Source: Aegilops tauschii subsp. strangulata (taxonomy: Eukaryota > Streptophyta > Magnoliopsida > Poales > Poaceae). From it: 64,000 nt of DNA. The stretch spans positions 371,543,633 through 371,607,632 of the forward strand of contig NC_053039.3 in NCBI RefSeq assembly GCF_002575655.3, read 5' to 3'. Positions 24,561 through 36,500 of this stretch are shown here, one piece after another. A program made the translations under genes and the position numbers. Under the pieces are notes generated by a model. It saw nothing but the letters and a program-made list of their open reading frames with translations, was not told the DNA's origin and searched no databases. Position 1 is the first letter of the stretch. Each line of letters begins with the position of its first letter.

Positions 24561-25529
24561 TGAGCTGTCAGCGTGGCTATTGTGGTGGAGCGCAAGGAGG
24601 CAGGAAAGGAGTATCCGGTTCAATGGCCGGTTTATTATATCAGTGAGGTGCTCATTGAGTCAAAACAGAGATATCCACATTGGCATAAGCTTGTATATGG
24701 GGTTTTTATGGCGAGCCGGAAGCTGAAGCAATACTTTCAGGGCCATCCCATTACTGTGGTCAGTTCTGCTCCTTTGGGAGATATCATCCAGAACAGAGAA
24801 GCGACCGGCCGGGTTGCTAAGTGGGCTATTGAGCTTGGGCCTCACGGATTAAAATATATGCCTCGCACGGCCGTCAAGTCTCAAGCACTCGTGGTTCATC
24901 AATGACTGGACAGAGTTGCAGGTGCCGGAGGATAGACCGGATAACACATACTGGACAATTCATTTTGATGGATCCAGGCAATTGGAGGGATCGGGGGCTG
25001 GAGTGGTTCTTACTTCCCCTCGAGGTGACAAATTTTGTTATGTTCTCCGCTTGATGTTTCCTTGTACTAATAATGCAGCTGTGTACGAGGCCCTGCTCCA
25101 TGGTCTTCGGATGGCTAAGGAGATGAATCTGAGCCGGGTTAAATGTTTTGGTGACTCGGACCTAGTGGCTCAACAAGTTTCTGGTACATGGGATTCCAAG
25201 GACCCCCTCATGGCAGCGTATCGTCGAGAGGTGGATATTGTTGCAGGTCATTTCAAGGGTTATCAGGTTGATCATGTAGACCGGCGAAAGAATGAAGCGG
25301 CGGACGCTTTAAGCCGGTTGGGCTCCCAGCGTAAACCGGTGCCGCCCAATGTTTTTCTTGATGTTTTGCATAATCCGTCGGTCAAGCTACCCACGGAGGA
25401 AGACTTAGCTATTCCTGATCCGGAGGCTCAGTTGGTGGCGGCGCTTCATGTCACCCCGGATTGGACGATCCCATATTTGGCGTATATGAACCGGGGTGAA
25501 TTACCAGAGGATGAAGTTCTGGCCTGACA
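24561..25529 (+). pseudogene. Tat-element gypsy RNase H and second (plant-type) RNase H
   Basis: The first RNase H ends with YPHWHKLVYGVFMASRKLKQYF at about 24672-24735. After a linker with stops near 24903, a second RNase H follows at 24916-25527. Its probable catalytic residues are D in IHFDGS, E in AAVYEALL, D in FGDSDLVAQQ and D in NEAADALS. The second domain is the additional RNase H characteristic of the Tat lineage, thought to have been acquired from a cellular-type RNase H. All four acidic positions appear intact. Confidence 0.82.
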
Positions 25530-26719
25530 GATAATCCGGCGTTCCAAATCCATGACTATTGTCAACGGCGAGCTACATCATTGCAGTATCTCAGGGGCTT
25601 TTCAACGTTGTGTTTGTCCTGAAGAAGGTCGTGAAATTTTACGCGAGATTCACGAAGGTGATTGTGGTCATCATGCCGGTTCAAAGTCCTTGGTGGCTAA
25701 GGCTTTTCGTCATGGTTTCTATTGGCTGATGGCTCATGCTGATGCTGAGGACTTGGTTAAAAGGTGCGATGGCTGTCAGAAGTTTGCACGCCGGGCTCAT
25801 GTTCCGGCTCAGGAGCTGAGGATGATTCCAATTACCTGGCCGTTTGCAACCTGGGGGCTTGATATGGTTGGACCCTTTAAGAGATCTAAGGATAAGAAGA
25901 CCCACCTCTTGGTGGCGGTTGATAAATTTACCGAGTGGGTGGAGGTAGAGCCAGTTAGCAAATGTGATGCAGCCACAGCGGTTCAATTTATGAAGAAGGT
26001 GATGTTCCGTTTTGGTTATCCACACAACATTATAATAGACAATGGCACGAATCTTTCCAAGGGTGCTATGGAGGAGTTCTGTCAAAGAGAGCACATCCGT
26101 CTTGATATGTCTTCAGTGGCCCACCCCCAGTCTAATGGTCAAGCGGAGAGAGCTAATCGGGAAATCTTGAAGGGGATCAAGCCCCGGCTTATGGTTCCTT
26201 TGCAGAGGACACCGGGTTGTTGGGTTGAGGAGCTGCCTTCCGTTTTATGGAGCATTAATACCCCCCAATAGATCTACGGGTTATACACCCTTCTTCATGG
26301 TTTATGGAGCGGAAGCTGTACTTCCAAGTGATATTCGTCATGAATCACCTCGAGTGGCAGCTTATGTTGAAGCAGATAATGAAAGAGCATGCTAGGATGC
26401 GTTGGACCTGTTGGATGAGAAACGGGATGTAGCGGCGGCTCGCTCAGCGATTTATCAGCAAGACCTGCGGCGTTATCACAGTCGCCGGGTTAAAACCAGA
26501 ACTTTTCAAGAAGGCGGTCTAGTGCTCCGGCTTATCCAAGATCAGACCGATATGCACAAGTTATCCCCGCCTTGGGAAGGGCCCTTTGTGGTTAGCAAGA
26601 ATCTGAACAACGGATCATATTACCTCATTGATGTTCGAGAGCATAAAGACTCACGCAAGTCAGAGGAGGAGACGATCCGGCCGTGGAACATAGCTCATCT
26701 ACGGCCGTACTACACCTGA
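25530..26719 (+). pseudogene. Tat-element integrase
   Basis: Zinc finger H-H-C-C: HEGDCGHHAG, then CDGCQKFAR (25650-25790). Catalytic core: D in TWGLDMVGPF (about 25857), D in IIIDNGTNL (about 26037) and E in NGQAERANREI (about 26150). The frame stops at 26269, shifts, and the C-terminal part runs to the stop at 26717 (PPWEGPFVV...NIAHLRPYY). No chromodomain follows, as expected for Tat. The enzyme inserts cDNA; this copy is broken in its C-terminal third. Confidence 0.87.
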
Positions 26720-26910
26720 GCCATAGGCTCCTATCATGTACATATTTGGACGATGTATATATTATGATCAATGCAATAAACCGGAGCCCCAGCTAAAGCG
26801 GGGTATCTTTTGTTTTTCTCATATCATGAGTGGTTACACGGAGGATTCTGTTTGTGAAGCGACATCCGGTTTACCCTTTGATTCAGCTTTACGGCTATCT
26901 ATTTAATATA

Positions 26911-27190
26911 AGTCACTTGGGGGCTTGCTCGTATTCGAACCATAGCTACACCTCTTGGCTGGCTCAAAAGCCACGACAGTAAGTCACTTGGGGGCTTGGT
27001 CGTATTCGAACCATAGCTACACCTCTTGGCTGGCTCAAAGGCCACGACAGTAAGTCACTTGGGGGCTTGGTCGTATTCAAACCATAGCCACACCTCTTGG
27101 CTGGCTCAAAAGCCACGACATTAAGTTACTTGGGGGCTTCGTTGTGTTCAACCATAGCTACACCTTTTGGCTGGCGCAATGCCATTACTT
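26911..27190 (+). repeat. tandem repeat, four copies of 71 bp
   Basis: Copies beginning AGTCACTTGGGGGCTTG start at 26911, 26982, 27053 and 27124 (the last diverged), each with CTCTTGGCTGGCTCAAAAGC. Located just after integrase. Part of the element, not CRISPR: no spacers and no cas genes. Confidence 0.9.
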
Positions 27191-28170
27191 AGGGGCCAAA
27201 GAGTGTTGTCAAGAACAACTCAAACATAGGCACCCGTTGAGCACAACTCAAAATGTTGCTTGGGGATTCTTTGCTATCGCAATGAACAAAGAAATCTACA
27301 CTTGCAATAGGCCATCAAGCCATGGCTTGGAAGCCTGGTATATATACCTAAAACCTCGGGTTAACCTGCCTTCATTAAGTAAGTCACTCCGCCCAGGTAA
27401 GCCTGGTATGACCCGCCAAGTTGACAAGTCAATCGCATATGACCCTGAACTTGTCAATGATAGACCGGCGATTGGTTAAAGACTGATGACCATCTTAAAA
27501 GGCGTTGTAAAACGGTTTAACTCAGTGGCCTGGCAGCCCTTGAAAAGCCTCGACTACAAGTTTTTTTTATTCTCTGGTTTTTTATTGGTCAATTTTGTTT
27601 TTCTCCCTTGTTAAAGTTTTGAGCTAAACCGGCGTCCAATGGCCCGGCCTGATTGTAAGTCATCCGTATAAACCAGTGTTATTTAACCCGGCCTGGAGTT
27701 AACTATAAGTTGCCAGGATGATCATCCGGTGTTTATCATAACCCGGCATCGCTTGTTTTTTACCAGCACAACATGGTTTGAGTTATCAATACCCAATATT
27801 TGGGTTATCACCCTTATTACAAAAATGTTGGTAAACCAACAAGGTGATTCAATATCATAGGTATGATATGTTTCATATTTCATTATTTAAAGCTATGGTT
27901 ATCAACCTTGGCTATATATTGGGCATTATGACCCGTCCAGCGGTAAACTGCCAGGACAGTTTTCACTTTGTTTTATGCAAAAACAGGGCTGTATAAAACC
28001 GATAAAGATCATAAGCAAATATAGCATGATGGATTAATAATATTGTGTGCAACAAGTATGCACGATTACATATCAGATCAGCTGTTCAAGCTAGCCTATT
28101 ACAAGGCGTTTCGACTGCCCAAAAGAATGATTGTTTTTTAGGGATAACAAAAGGAACAAATTAAACCGGG
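27191..28170. other. noncoding region of the Tat element between pol and the antisense gene
   Basis: AT-rich and without convincing ORFs. Sense and antisense transcription units converge here, so polyadenylation signals for both would be expected; none was assigned with confidence. Confidence 0.5.
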
Positions 28171-28177
28171 TTCCGAA

Positions 28178-31100
28178 TTATGATTCTGCTTCAGGTTGAT
28201 GTGAAGGTTGCGGATCTTCCTGCGCCGGTTCATCCTCCTTCTCTCCACCCAATGGCTGGAAGTTAATAGTTGTCCAATCAATCCCTGTTAAGGCTTGAAA
28301 GACAGCTTCGTCGAGTATCAGATCAGACGGTTCAACATCAGGAGCGTGAGTGTACTTACGGATCGGCGGGATCAGATTTTCCACATCATAAGCTGGAGCA
28401 CTTATTCGCTTGCCGCTGGCATCATATACATTCTGATAAATTGACAAGTTAGTATCTTCAGCCAATTTACTCGCAAGTGGTCGCATCTCTCTCGTGATAG
28501 CCCGGAGATCATCATTGCTGAATTCTGAACCGTCCTCTTTTTGACTCGGGTAACCGTTACCAATGTCTTCCGGATCAAGGTCAGAGATCCAGGCCTTGGC
28601 GCGCGTCAGTGCAGTAAGGGCACCGGACCTTGCAGCGGATTTCTTCAATTCCACAATCCGGGCAGGCATCATAGACAATTTTTCCAGTGTTTCCTTGATT
28701 AGCGGCGGTGGCAGATGGTTATTGAAAGCTGTGCAGATGGCCCGTTGCGCGCCGGTATAAAGCTGCTCTGCCATAGTATAGACGGCCTTCAATCTTTTGC
28801 ACATATCTGTGCCAAGATGAGTAACACGGCTACCTGCAAAAGGATTCAATTTTTGTTAAACCAGAAGTTTTTATAGCTCGTGTTGTTACAGATTGGTGAA
28901 GAGGTTGTTACCAAAGATGGTAGAGGTCATAGCATCAATCTGCCGCTTCAGGCTGCTCAGCCCTTCTGTGGCCGATTTAAGGGCGTTCTCCGCATCTTCT
29001 GCCCGCTTTAACAAGGTGGTCTTTTCAGTTGCCCAATCTGCCCGTTCACCTTTGAAGAATTCCTTCAGCTGCTCCATGGTTGTTAAAGCGGTGGTCAGCT
29101 CGCTCTTAACTTTGCAAGTTTCGTCCACCTGAGACTTGATGTTTCCTTGGAGATCAGTGATTTGGGAGTCTTTTTTGGACAACTCGGCCTGCAAGCATAT
29201 AGATAATAAGTTAGCATTACAACATTGAAGTCTCAACCACATAACAAGTTATCTACTTGACACTTGGGGGCTAATGCGGATTGCTTCATATCAGCTATTA
29301 CTTTGAAGTCTCAACCACATAACAAGTTATCTACTTGACACTTGGGGGCTAATGCGGATTGCTTCTTATCAGCTATTACTTTAAAGTCTCAAACACATAA
29401 CAAGTTATCTGCTTGACACTTGGGGGCTAATGCGTATTCATTCAGATTCAGATGGGTTGTCATTATTCTAAGTGGTGAGATTAGTAGGATGTACCGGTTC
29501 ATTCTAAAAGGATATAAGCCGGTTCATGGGGGGCTACACCAGCAAAATGCAAATATCGATTGAAGACCCGGTTCAAACCAATGTTATGCACCAGCCCTTG
29601 GAGGCTGCTAGAGTTGATACGTTAGACCAGTTATAACAAAGGGACTTTTGGAATATTTATGCAAAGGGAAAGTGACATTTACCTCATATCGCTCCTTCAT
29701 CAGGCCTACTGAACCGGCTTCAAAGTCGCGGCTTGTATACAGGCGGTTTAAAAAACCAGAATGAAGGTCTTCAGCGCTGAGGTTGGTATAATTTGATAAC
29801 TCGGACTTCCATTTCCCCTTATTCATAGCAGAAATGTCTTCTTTGGCACTACGCTTTGATAACGCGACAGGACGACCAGGGGAGCTGAAACCAAGGCCAG
29901 TTACGACAACATCGTCGTCCGTAGTTTTGGCAGGGCTTGGCGGTTTATCAGATGCTTGAGCCGGACTCGGCGGATCAACAATTGGACTTAATGGATCAGC
30001 TGACTGGCTTGTTGGATTATTATCCACCGGTTCAACAAGCATGTCGGTTGCTTGAGGTTCCGGATTATCAGTAACAGTGTCAGCCTCCGGGTCAATAGCC
30101 CCTGGGGTTTTCTCCGGCTCGGTAGCCGGTTCATGGTCGGTTGGCTTGTTCAATTTAGCCTTCTTGCTTGTTCTGGCTTTAGCACTAAAAAAGAGTAGAC
30201 ACGGAGATCGATATGACAATATGATGCAAGACCAAAAAGTTAAAAGTATGTTATGCTTACCCAGGGACGGTTTTCAGATGAGGAAGTTGTGTCGCTGACG
30301 ACTCGCGACGATGAATGGGAAGTTCCCTGATAATTTGAGTCAGATGGATTAAGAGGATATCGGATGTACCCGCCTTAGGGTAAACGGTCTCAGGAGTATA
30401 AGCAACCTCTTGGCGGTGTTTGCGAACCGGCGAATTTGGTAAACCGGAGGAGGACACCACTTGGCCGCTATGTCTAGTTGTGCGGCGAGCTTCATGCTGC
30501 TGTGTCTTTAAAAGAAAGTGCGGGTCCACATAAGAAAGAGGGCATGCAAATTTTAGTTTCCGAATGGCTCGATGGATTCTTGGTACTGGCACAGGATCAG
30601 AATCAGAAGAAAGAATAGTTACCTCATCACCATGGCTGGCTTCCACTTCATCCTCAGAATGATCATTGTCAATAAGGTGTATAAAAAGTGAACTGAGAGA
30701 GTCAAGTTCTACCTCTGAATCCGGATCATCATCAATAATAGGCTCGGACGGTTCAACGTTCCTTCTTTTTGCAGGCTTTTTTGAAGCCTTGATCTTAATC
30801 CGAGGATTCTTTATCGGTTTATCTTGTGATTTTCTCTTCCAGAATGGATCATCGGCCTGTATGGACAAATAATAAGTCATCAAAGAAAAAATTTAACAAA
30901 GGATGGTTAAAGGCAGAAATACGGAAGATTATACCTTTGGCGGTTTATTGGCAGCATAGAAAGGACTGAGCCCGGTTTTGCTGCATGCATCTATTGGTTC
31001 ATTAAGCATCTTTTTAATAGCTTCAGTGACTTCATCATCAGTCAGCTGGATGTCAATATGGCGTTGCGGGTCTTTCAGATCCCCTGTGTATTCACACACT

Positions 31101-31431
31101 AAACCGGGCCGCCGGCTTAAATGCAAAATGCTCCATGAAACCCAGCATCAGACAAAATCCACGCCTGTCAGCCCATTTGCAATAAACGCTCTGAGCTTGG
31201 CTAGTTGAGGGGCATATTTTGCTCGCTCTTGGGCCGTCAACCGCTGAGGATAGGGATGAGTTTGGGTAAGCCGGTGTGGACGGTAACCCGGCAAAGGATT
31301 TTCATTGACTGGAGTTGTTATGCGGCAGTAGAACCAAGTCTGATTCCAGTGCTTAGGATGACTATGGAGCTTGGCATGAGGGAAATCAACATCTCTCCTC
31401 TTCTGAATTGAAACCCCGCCTAGTTCAGTAT
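28178..31431 (-). pseudogene. antisense gene of the Tat element, exons 2 onward
   Basis: Minus-strand exon-like open frames at 31431-31148, 31126-30929, 30883-30257, 30219-29608, 29242-28886 and 28849-28178. The first continues the frame broken by the CACTA insertion at 31434 (VSIQKRRDVDFPHAK, WNQTWFYC). The middle is acidic and Ser/Pro/Lys-rich with possible nuclear signals (KKPAKRR). The 29242-28886 part is a predicted coiled coil (LSKKDSQITDLQG). The last exon ends at 28178 with an acidic, Gln/Pro tail. The architecture fits the plant gypsy-type transposon accessory protein family (antisense ORF of Tat elements). Function unknown. Broken by an in-frame stop and by the CACTA element. Confidence 0.7.
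29227..29445. repeat. tandem repeat, about three copies of 78 bp
   Basis: GAAGTCTCAACCACATAAC starts at 29227 and 29305 and a diverged copy at 29383. Each contains CACTTGGGGGCTAATGCG, related to the CACTTGGGGGCT core of the 26911-27190 repeats. Lies between exons of the antisense gene. Confidence 0.85.
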
Positions 31432-31434
31432 TGG
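31432..31434. repeat. CACTA target-site duplication TGG, left copy
   Basis: TGG before CACTAGTAG; the second copy is TGG at 44947-44949. Three bases, as usual for CACTA elements. Confidence 0.85.
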
Positions 31435-31787
31435 CACTAGTAGAAAACTGGGCTTTGGTCACAGGGCAATATTCACATTAGTCCCGGTTCAGTCACGAAC
31501 CGGGACTAATGTGAGCATTGGTCCCGGTTCGTGCGGCCAGGGGCCTGCCAGGCCTCGTGGGGGCATTGGTCCGGTTCGTCCGGACCCTTTGGTCCCGGTT
31601 GGTGGGACAAACCGGGACCAATGGGCCACGCTCCTAGCCCACCACCCTTTAGTCCCGGTTCATACCACAAACCGGGACTAAAGGGCTGGTCCTAGTTGCG
31701 GCCAGTGTTTAGTCCCACCTCGCCAACCGAAGGGCGCTCACACCAGTTTATAAGCCCGTCCCTCTCTGCCTTATTGAGCTCCTCTTA
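31435..31787 (+). repeat. CACTA left terminus and subterminal repeats with promoter
   Basis: TIR CACTAGTAG followed by inverted GGTCCCGGTT/AACCGGGACC motifs (31476-31720) and TAGTCCCACCTCGCCAACC at about 31711. It ends in a TATA box TTTATAAGCCC at 31747-31757. In En/Spm-type elements the subterminal repeats bind the TnpA protein; here they also sit just upstream of a probable transcription start. Confidence 0.8.
31747..31757 (+). promoter_or_regulatory. TATA box of left terminus (drives hairpin 1?)
   Basis: TTTATAAGCCC; the same 11-mer occurs at 37617-37627 upstream of hairpin 2. Hairpin 1 starts 41 bases after its first base. Confidence 0.55.
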
Positions 31788-31902
31788 AAGTGAAAATAGA
31801 TGCCCTTATACAGGGAATTTGACCTAAATTCACAGTAAATTTCATAGAAATTTATTATGAATTTAGGTTGAATTTCCTCTATAGGCGCATCTATGTTCAT
31901 TT
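31788..31902 (+). ncRNA. microRNA-like hairpin 1 in the CACTA element
   Basis: Arms 31788-31843 and 31847-31902 (56 nt each) pair gaplessly around a 3-nt loop (ATA). By eye about 45 Watson-Crick pairs, about 7 G-U pairs and about 4 single mismatches. It starts about 41 bases after the left-terminus TATA box, so it would lie at the 5' end of a Pol II transcript. A T-run follows (31900-31907). It could be a young MIRNA-like locus, a source of siRNA, or a tiny foldback element. No small-RNA data. Confidence 0.5.
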
Positions 31903-32182
31903 TTTTATAGTAAATAAAATAAATAAACCTTAATAAAATAAATAAAAATAAATAAACCTTAATAAAATAAAATAAACTATAGTAACTAAAATAAATAAAC
32001 CTTAATAAATTAAATAAAAATAGCAGCAATAAAATAAATAAAAATAGCAGCAGTAAAATAAATAAAAATAAAATAATTAAAGTAAAATACATAAGTAATT
32101 AGAAATAAAATAAATAAGTTTTTTGTTGTAAGTAGAAACAAAACAAAACAAATAAAGCAAAAGAGAAAACAAAAAACAGAGA
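31903..32182. other. AT-rich spacer of the CACTA element
   Basis: Reiterated AAATAAATAAACCTTAATAAAAT and AAATAGCAGCA motifs. Bases 32093-32182 match the tail of the 182-bp repeats at 37983-38527. Minus-strand open frames here (Leu/Phe/Ile-rich) are artefacts of AT richness, not membrane proteins. Confidence 0.7.
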
Positions 32183-32560
32183 AAAAATTATGCCACCTAC
32201 TGGGCCACCACGGCCTGAATACGACTTGAAACCCATCTGCGGGCCAGGATTCAGGCCCGCAGAAGGCCCAGTAGGCCCCACAGGCAAAGAGAACGGTTAG
32301 GCCCGAAAGCCTGCAGTTGAGAGGAGCTCGAGAGGGTGGGCGCACCAGCGCTTATAAACCACTCTCGAGCCCTCTCAACTAGCGAGGTGGGACTAAACTT
32401 TTGACGCGGGGCAGCACAAGGCCTTTGGTCCCGGTTGGTGCCACCAACCGGGACGAAAGGGGGCATTGGTCCCGGTTCATGGCACCAACCGGGAACAAAG
32501 CCTTTAGTCCCGGTTGGTGCCACGAATCGGGACCAAATAGTTCCCTATATATACCCCATC
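32183..32560 (+). promoter_or_regulatory. internal copy of terminal module (module 2), promoter of the first protein gene
   Basis: Starts ATTATGCCACCTACTGGGCC. It contains nested palindromes (CCTACTGGGCC/GGCCCAGTAGG; TGCGGGCC/GGCCCGCA), a reverse-oriented GAGGTGGGACTAAAC with a minus-strand TATA (32350-32358), then inverted GGTCCCGGTT motifs. It ends in a plus-strand TATA CTATATATACCCC at 32545-32557. Modules at 37178 and 38530 are related. It could fire in both directions. Confidence 0.65.
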
Positions 32561-32792
32561 GCCACAGCAGAGCACTCCACATTGCTCTGTTTTTTCTGGC
32601 CGGCGAGGGGAGGGCATTTGGGTGCTCTAGCTCACCTCCTATGCACATGAGGTATTCGATGAAATGTCTGAGCCACACTAGTTAATCTTTCTCCTCTCGA
32701 AACTCGACCTCCGAGCTCCATTTTCCCCGAGATTTGTCTAGGTTTAGCGGTCCGTCACGTCCCGTCCCCGTCTTCACCGCCGTCGATCGCCC

Positions 32793-33393
32793 ATGCCGAT
32801 CTCGTCGCCAGCACCACTGTGGTGAGCCTCTTGTTCTTATCTTCTTTCTGAAAGGAAAAAATTCTTACTTTAGATAGTTACTTGTCTAATTTTGTTACTT
32901 TTATTATTCCTTCTTATTACATAGTGCGATGGTTTTGGTATCCGCCCCCGTCGGCCCTCGTCCTGTCTATGATTCGGATGTGGTATATATTATCTTTTTA
33001 TAACTATTTGGTTCATTTATTGTTTATGACAAATATACCGACCAACGTGACATAGTTTTTATTTATCTAGGAGGTGGTTGAACCGGAAATTCTAACCGAC
33101 CCTATTGTCGAGAGGTTAAATTTAGTTGAAGAAGAAAACAATTACTTGAAGGAAAAAATAAAAAAATTGAGGAGGAGAAGATGATATTGGAGTTGCATGT
33201 TGCAGATGTCGTCGATGATCACAAGATCAAGATGGATGCAATGCGCTTGAAGATTAGAAAGATTAGAAAATATGCCATTCATACCGAGGCTTGGTATCAT
33301 TATGCCGTTGGATCAATTGTTACCTTGGTTGCGATTATGATCGCATTTGTTTTCGCATTGAAATGTTTTACATTGTTTCCATGTATGGTTTAA
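32793..33393 (+). pseudogene. small coiled-coil, single-membrane-helix protein of the CACTA element
   Basis: Three exons are readable: ATG 32793 to about 32821 (donor GTGAGC), 32925-32980 (acceptor ACATAG, donor GTATAT) and 33072-33393 (acceptor TATCTAG). The product is about 110 residues: a Pro-rich N-terminus, a coiled coil (VEEENNYLKEKIKKL ... EEKMILELHVADVVDDH), a basic stretch (RLKIRKIRKYA), then one hydrophobic helix (GSIVTLVAIMIAFVFALKC). A one-base deletion near 33166 shifts the frame in the coiled coil. I do not know a function. It sits directly after module 2 and just before tnpD. Confidence 0.55.
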
Positions 33394-33559
33394 TTAATTA
33401 GATGCTCTGGAGAGCTATATATATGTTGTTAGATGAGAACTATGTATGTACTTTGGTTTTAATGTGATGATGAACTTCTATTAATTTGGTCACTTAATTA
33501 TCTATTCATGATGTTCTGTAATGGTTTTTGACACACTTAATTATATATAATGCACGCAG

Positions 33560-36500
33560 ATGAACCGGCAATGGATGTACGGTGACAGACACACCTCCGA
33601 GTACATTAAGGGCGTGCATGATTTTCTCGAAGTGGCTGAGGCAAACAAGCAGAATAGTTTTATGTGTTGTCCATGCCCTATATGTGGGAATACAAAGTCT
33701 TACTCTGACCGGAAAATCCTTCACACCCACCTGCTTTACAAGGGTTTCATGCCACACTATAATGTTTGGATGAGGCACGGAGAAATAGGGGTTATGATGG
33801 AAGACGGCGAAGAAGAAGAGGACGATGACAACTATGTGCCCCCTGAATACGGTGATGCTGCAACGGGGGAAGCTGCTGAAGATCAAGAGGAACCAGATGA
33901 TGTGCCCAATGATGCTGCAAGGGGGGAAGCTGCTGAAGATCAAGAGGAACCAGTGCCCGATGATGATGATCTCCGCCGGGTCATTGTCGATGCAAGGACG
34001 CAATGCGAAAGTCAAAAGGAGAAGCTGAAGTTCGATCGCATGTTAGAGGATCACAAAAAAGGGTTGTACCCCAATTGCGAAGATGGCAACACAAAGCTCG
34101 GTACCGTACTGGAATTGCTGCAGTGGAAGGCAGAGAATGCTGTGCCTGACAAAGGATTTGAGAAGCTATTGAAAATATTGAAGAAGAAGCTTCCAAAGGA
34201 TAACGAATTGCCCGACAGTACATACGCAGCAAAGAAGGTCGTATGCCCTCTAGGATTGGAGGTGCAGAAGATACATGTATGCCCTAATGACTGCATCCTC
34301 TACCGCGGTGCGTACAAGGATCTGAACGCATGCCCGGTATGCGGTGCATTGACGTATATGATCAGACGAGATGACCCTGGTGATGTTGACGGCCAGCCCC
34401 CCAGGAAGAGGGTTCCTGCGAAGGTGATGTGGTACGCTCCTATAATACCACGGTTGAAACGTCTGTTCAGAAACGAAGAGCATGCCAAGTTGATGCGATG
34501 GCACAGTGAGGACCGTAAGAAAGACGGGAAGTTGAGAGCACCCGCTGACGGGTCGCAGTGGAGAAAAATCGAGAGAAAGTACTGGGCTGAGTTTGCAGCT
34601 GACCCAAGAACGTATGGTTTGGTTTAAGCGCGGATGGCATTAATCCTTTCGGGGAGCAGAGCAGCAATCACAGCACCTGGCCCGTGACTCTATGTATCTA
34701 TAACCTTCCTCCTTGGATGTGCATGAAGCGGAAGTTCATTATGATGCCAGTTCTCATCCAAGGCCCTAAGCAACCCGGCAACGACATTGATGTGTACCTA
34801 AGGCCATTAGTTGAAGAACTTTTACAGCTATGGAATGGAAACGGTGTACGTACGTGGGATGAGCACAAACAGGAGGATTTAACCTGCACGCGTGGCTATT
34901 TGTAACCATCAACGATTGGCCCGCTCTCAGTAACCTTTTAGGACAGACAAACAAGGGATACCACGCATGCACGCACTGTTTAGATGACACTGAAAGTATA
35001 TACCTGGACAAATGCAGGAAGAATGTGTACTTGGGCCATCGTCGATTTCTTCCGCCAACCATCAATGTCGAAAGAAAGGCAAGCATTTCAAAGGCGAGGC
35101 AGGTCACCGGAAGAGGCCCGCCATGCGTACCGGTGATCACGTACTTGCTATGGTCAATGATTTACACGTAATCTTTGGAAAGGGTCCCGGCGGACTAGCT
35201 GTTCCGAATGACGCTGAGGGACACGCACCCATGTGGAAGAAGAAATCTATATTTCGGGACCTACCCTACTGGAAATAGCTAGAGGTCCGCTCTTCAATCG
35301 ATGTGATGCACGTGACGAAGAACCTTTGTGTGAACCTGCTAGGCTTCTTGGGCGTGTATGGGAAGACAAAAGATACACCTGAGGCACGGGAGGACCTGCA
35401 ACGTTTGCACGAAAAAGACGGCATGCCTCCGAAGCAGTATGAAGGTCCTGCTAGCTATGCTCTTACGAAAGAAGAGAAAGAAATCTTCTTTGAATGCCTG
35501 CTCAGTATGTAGGTCCCGAGTGGCTTCTCGTTGAATATAAAGGGAATAACAAATATGCCAGAGAAAAAGTTCTAGAACCTAAAGTCTCATGACTGCCACG
35601 TGATTATGACGCAACTGCTTCCGGTTGCATTGAGGGGGCTTCTACCGGAAAACGTCCGATTAGCCATTGTGAAGCTATGTGCATTCCTCAATGCAATCTC
35701 TCAGAAGATGATCGATCCAGAAATCATACCAAGGCTAAGGAGTGATGTGGTGCAATGTCTTGTCAGTTTCGAGCTGGTGTTCCCACCATCCTTCTTCAAT
35801 ATCATGACGCACGTCCTAGTTCATCTAGTCGACGAGATTGTCATTCTGGGGCCCGTATTTCTACACAATATGTTCCCCTTTGAGAGGTTCATGGGAGTCC
35901 TAAAGAAATATGCCCGTAACCGCACTAGGCCAGAAGGAAGCATCTCCATGGGCCATCAAACAGAGGATGTCATTGGGTTTTGTGTTGACTTCATTCCTGG
36001 CCTTAAGAAGATAGGTCTCCCTAAATCGCGGTATGAGGGGAGACTCATTGGAAAAGGCACGCTTGGAGGGGACTCAATAATATGCAGGGACGGATATTCT
36101 TGGTCTCAAGCACACTACACAGTTCTACAGAACTCTACCTTGGTGACCCCGTATGTCAATGAACACAAGAACAGTCTGCGCTCCAAACACCCGGAGTAGT
36201 GTGATGACTGGATTACATGTGAACACATCAGGACTTTCAACAGTTGGTTGGAAACACGTCTCAGAGGTGACACCACTGTTTGTGATGAGTTGTACTCATT
36301 GTCCAGGGGACCATCTTCAACTGTATTGACTTACAAAGGATACGAGATAAATGGGAATACATTTTACACGATCGCCCAAGATCAAAAGAGCACCAACCAA
36401 AACAGCGGTGTCCGCTTTGATGCAGCAACTGAGAGGGGAAAGGACACATATTATGGTTACATAATGGACATATGGGAACTTGACTACGGACATGATTTTA

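Noticed and set aside
26911..27190. 71-bp repeats resembling a CRISPR array
   Set aside because: No unique spacers; it is a tandem repeat within the Tat retrotransposon.
31748..32345. Minus-strand Leu/Phe/Ile-rich frames that look like multi-helix membrane proteins (also at 37997-38626)
   Set aside because: They are translations of AAATAA-type spacer repeats; no start context, no conservation expected.
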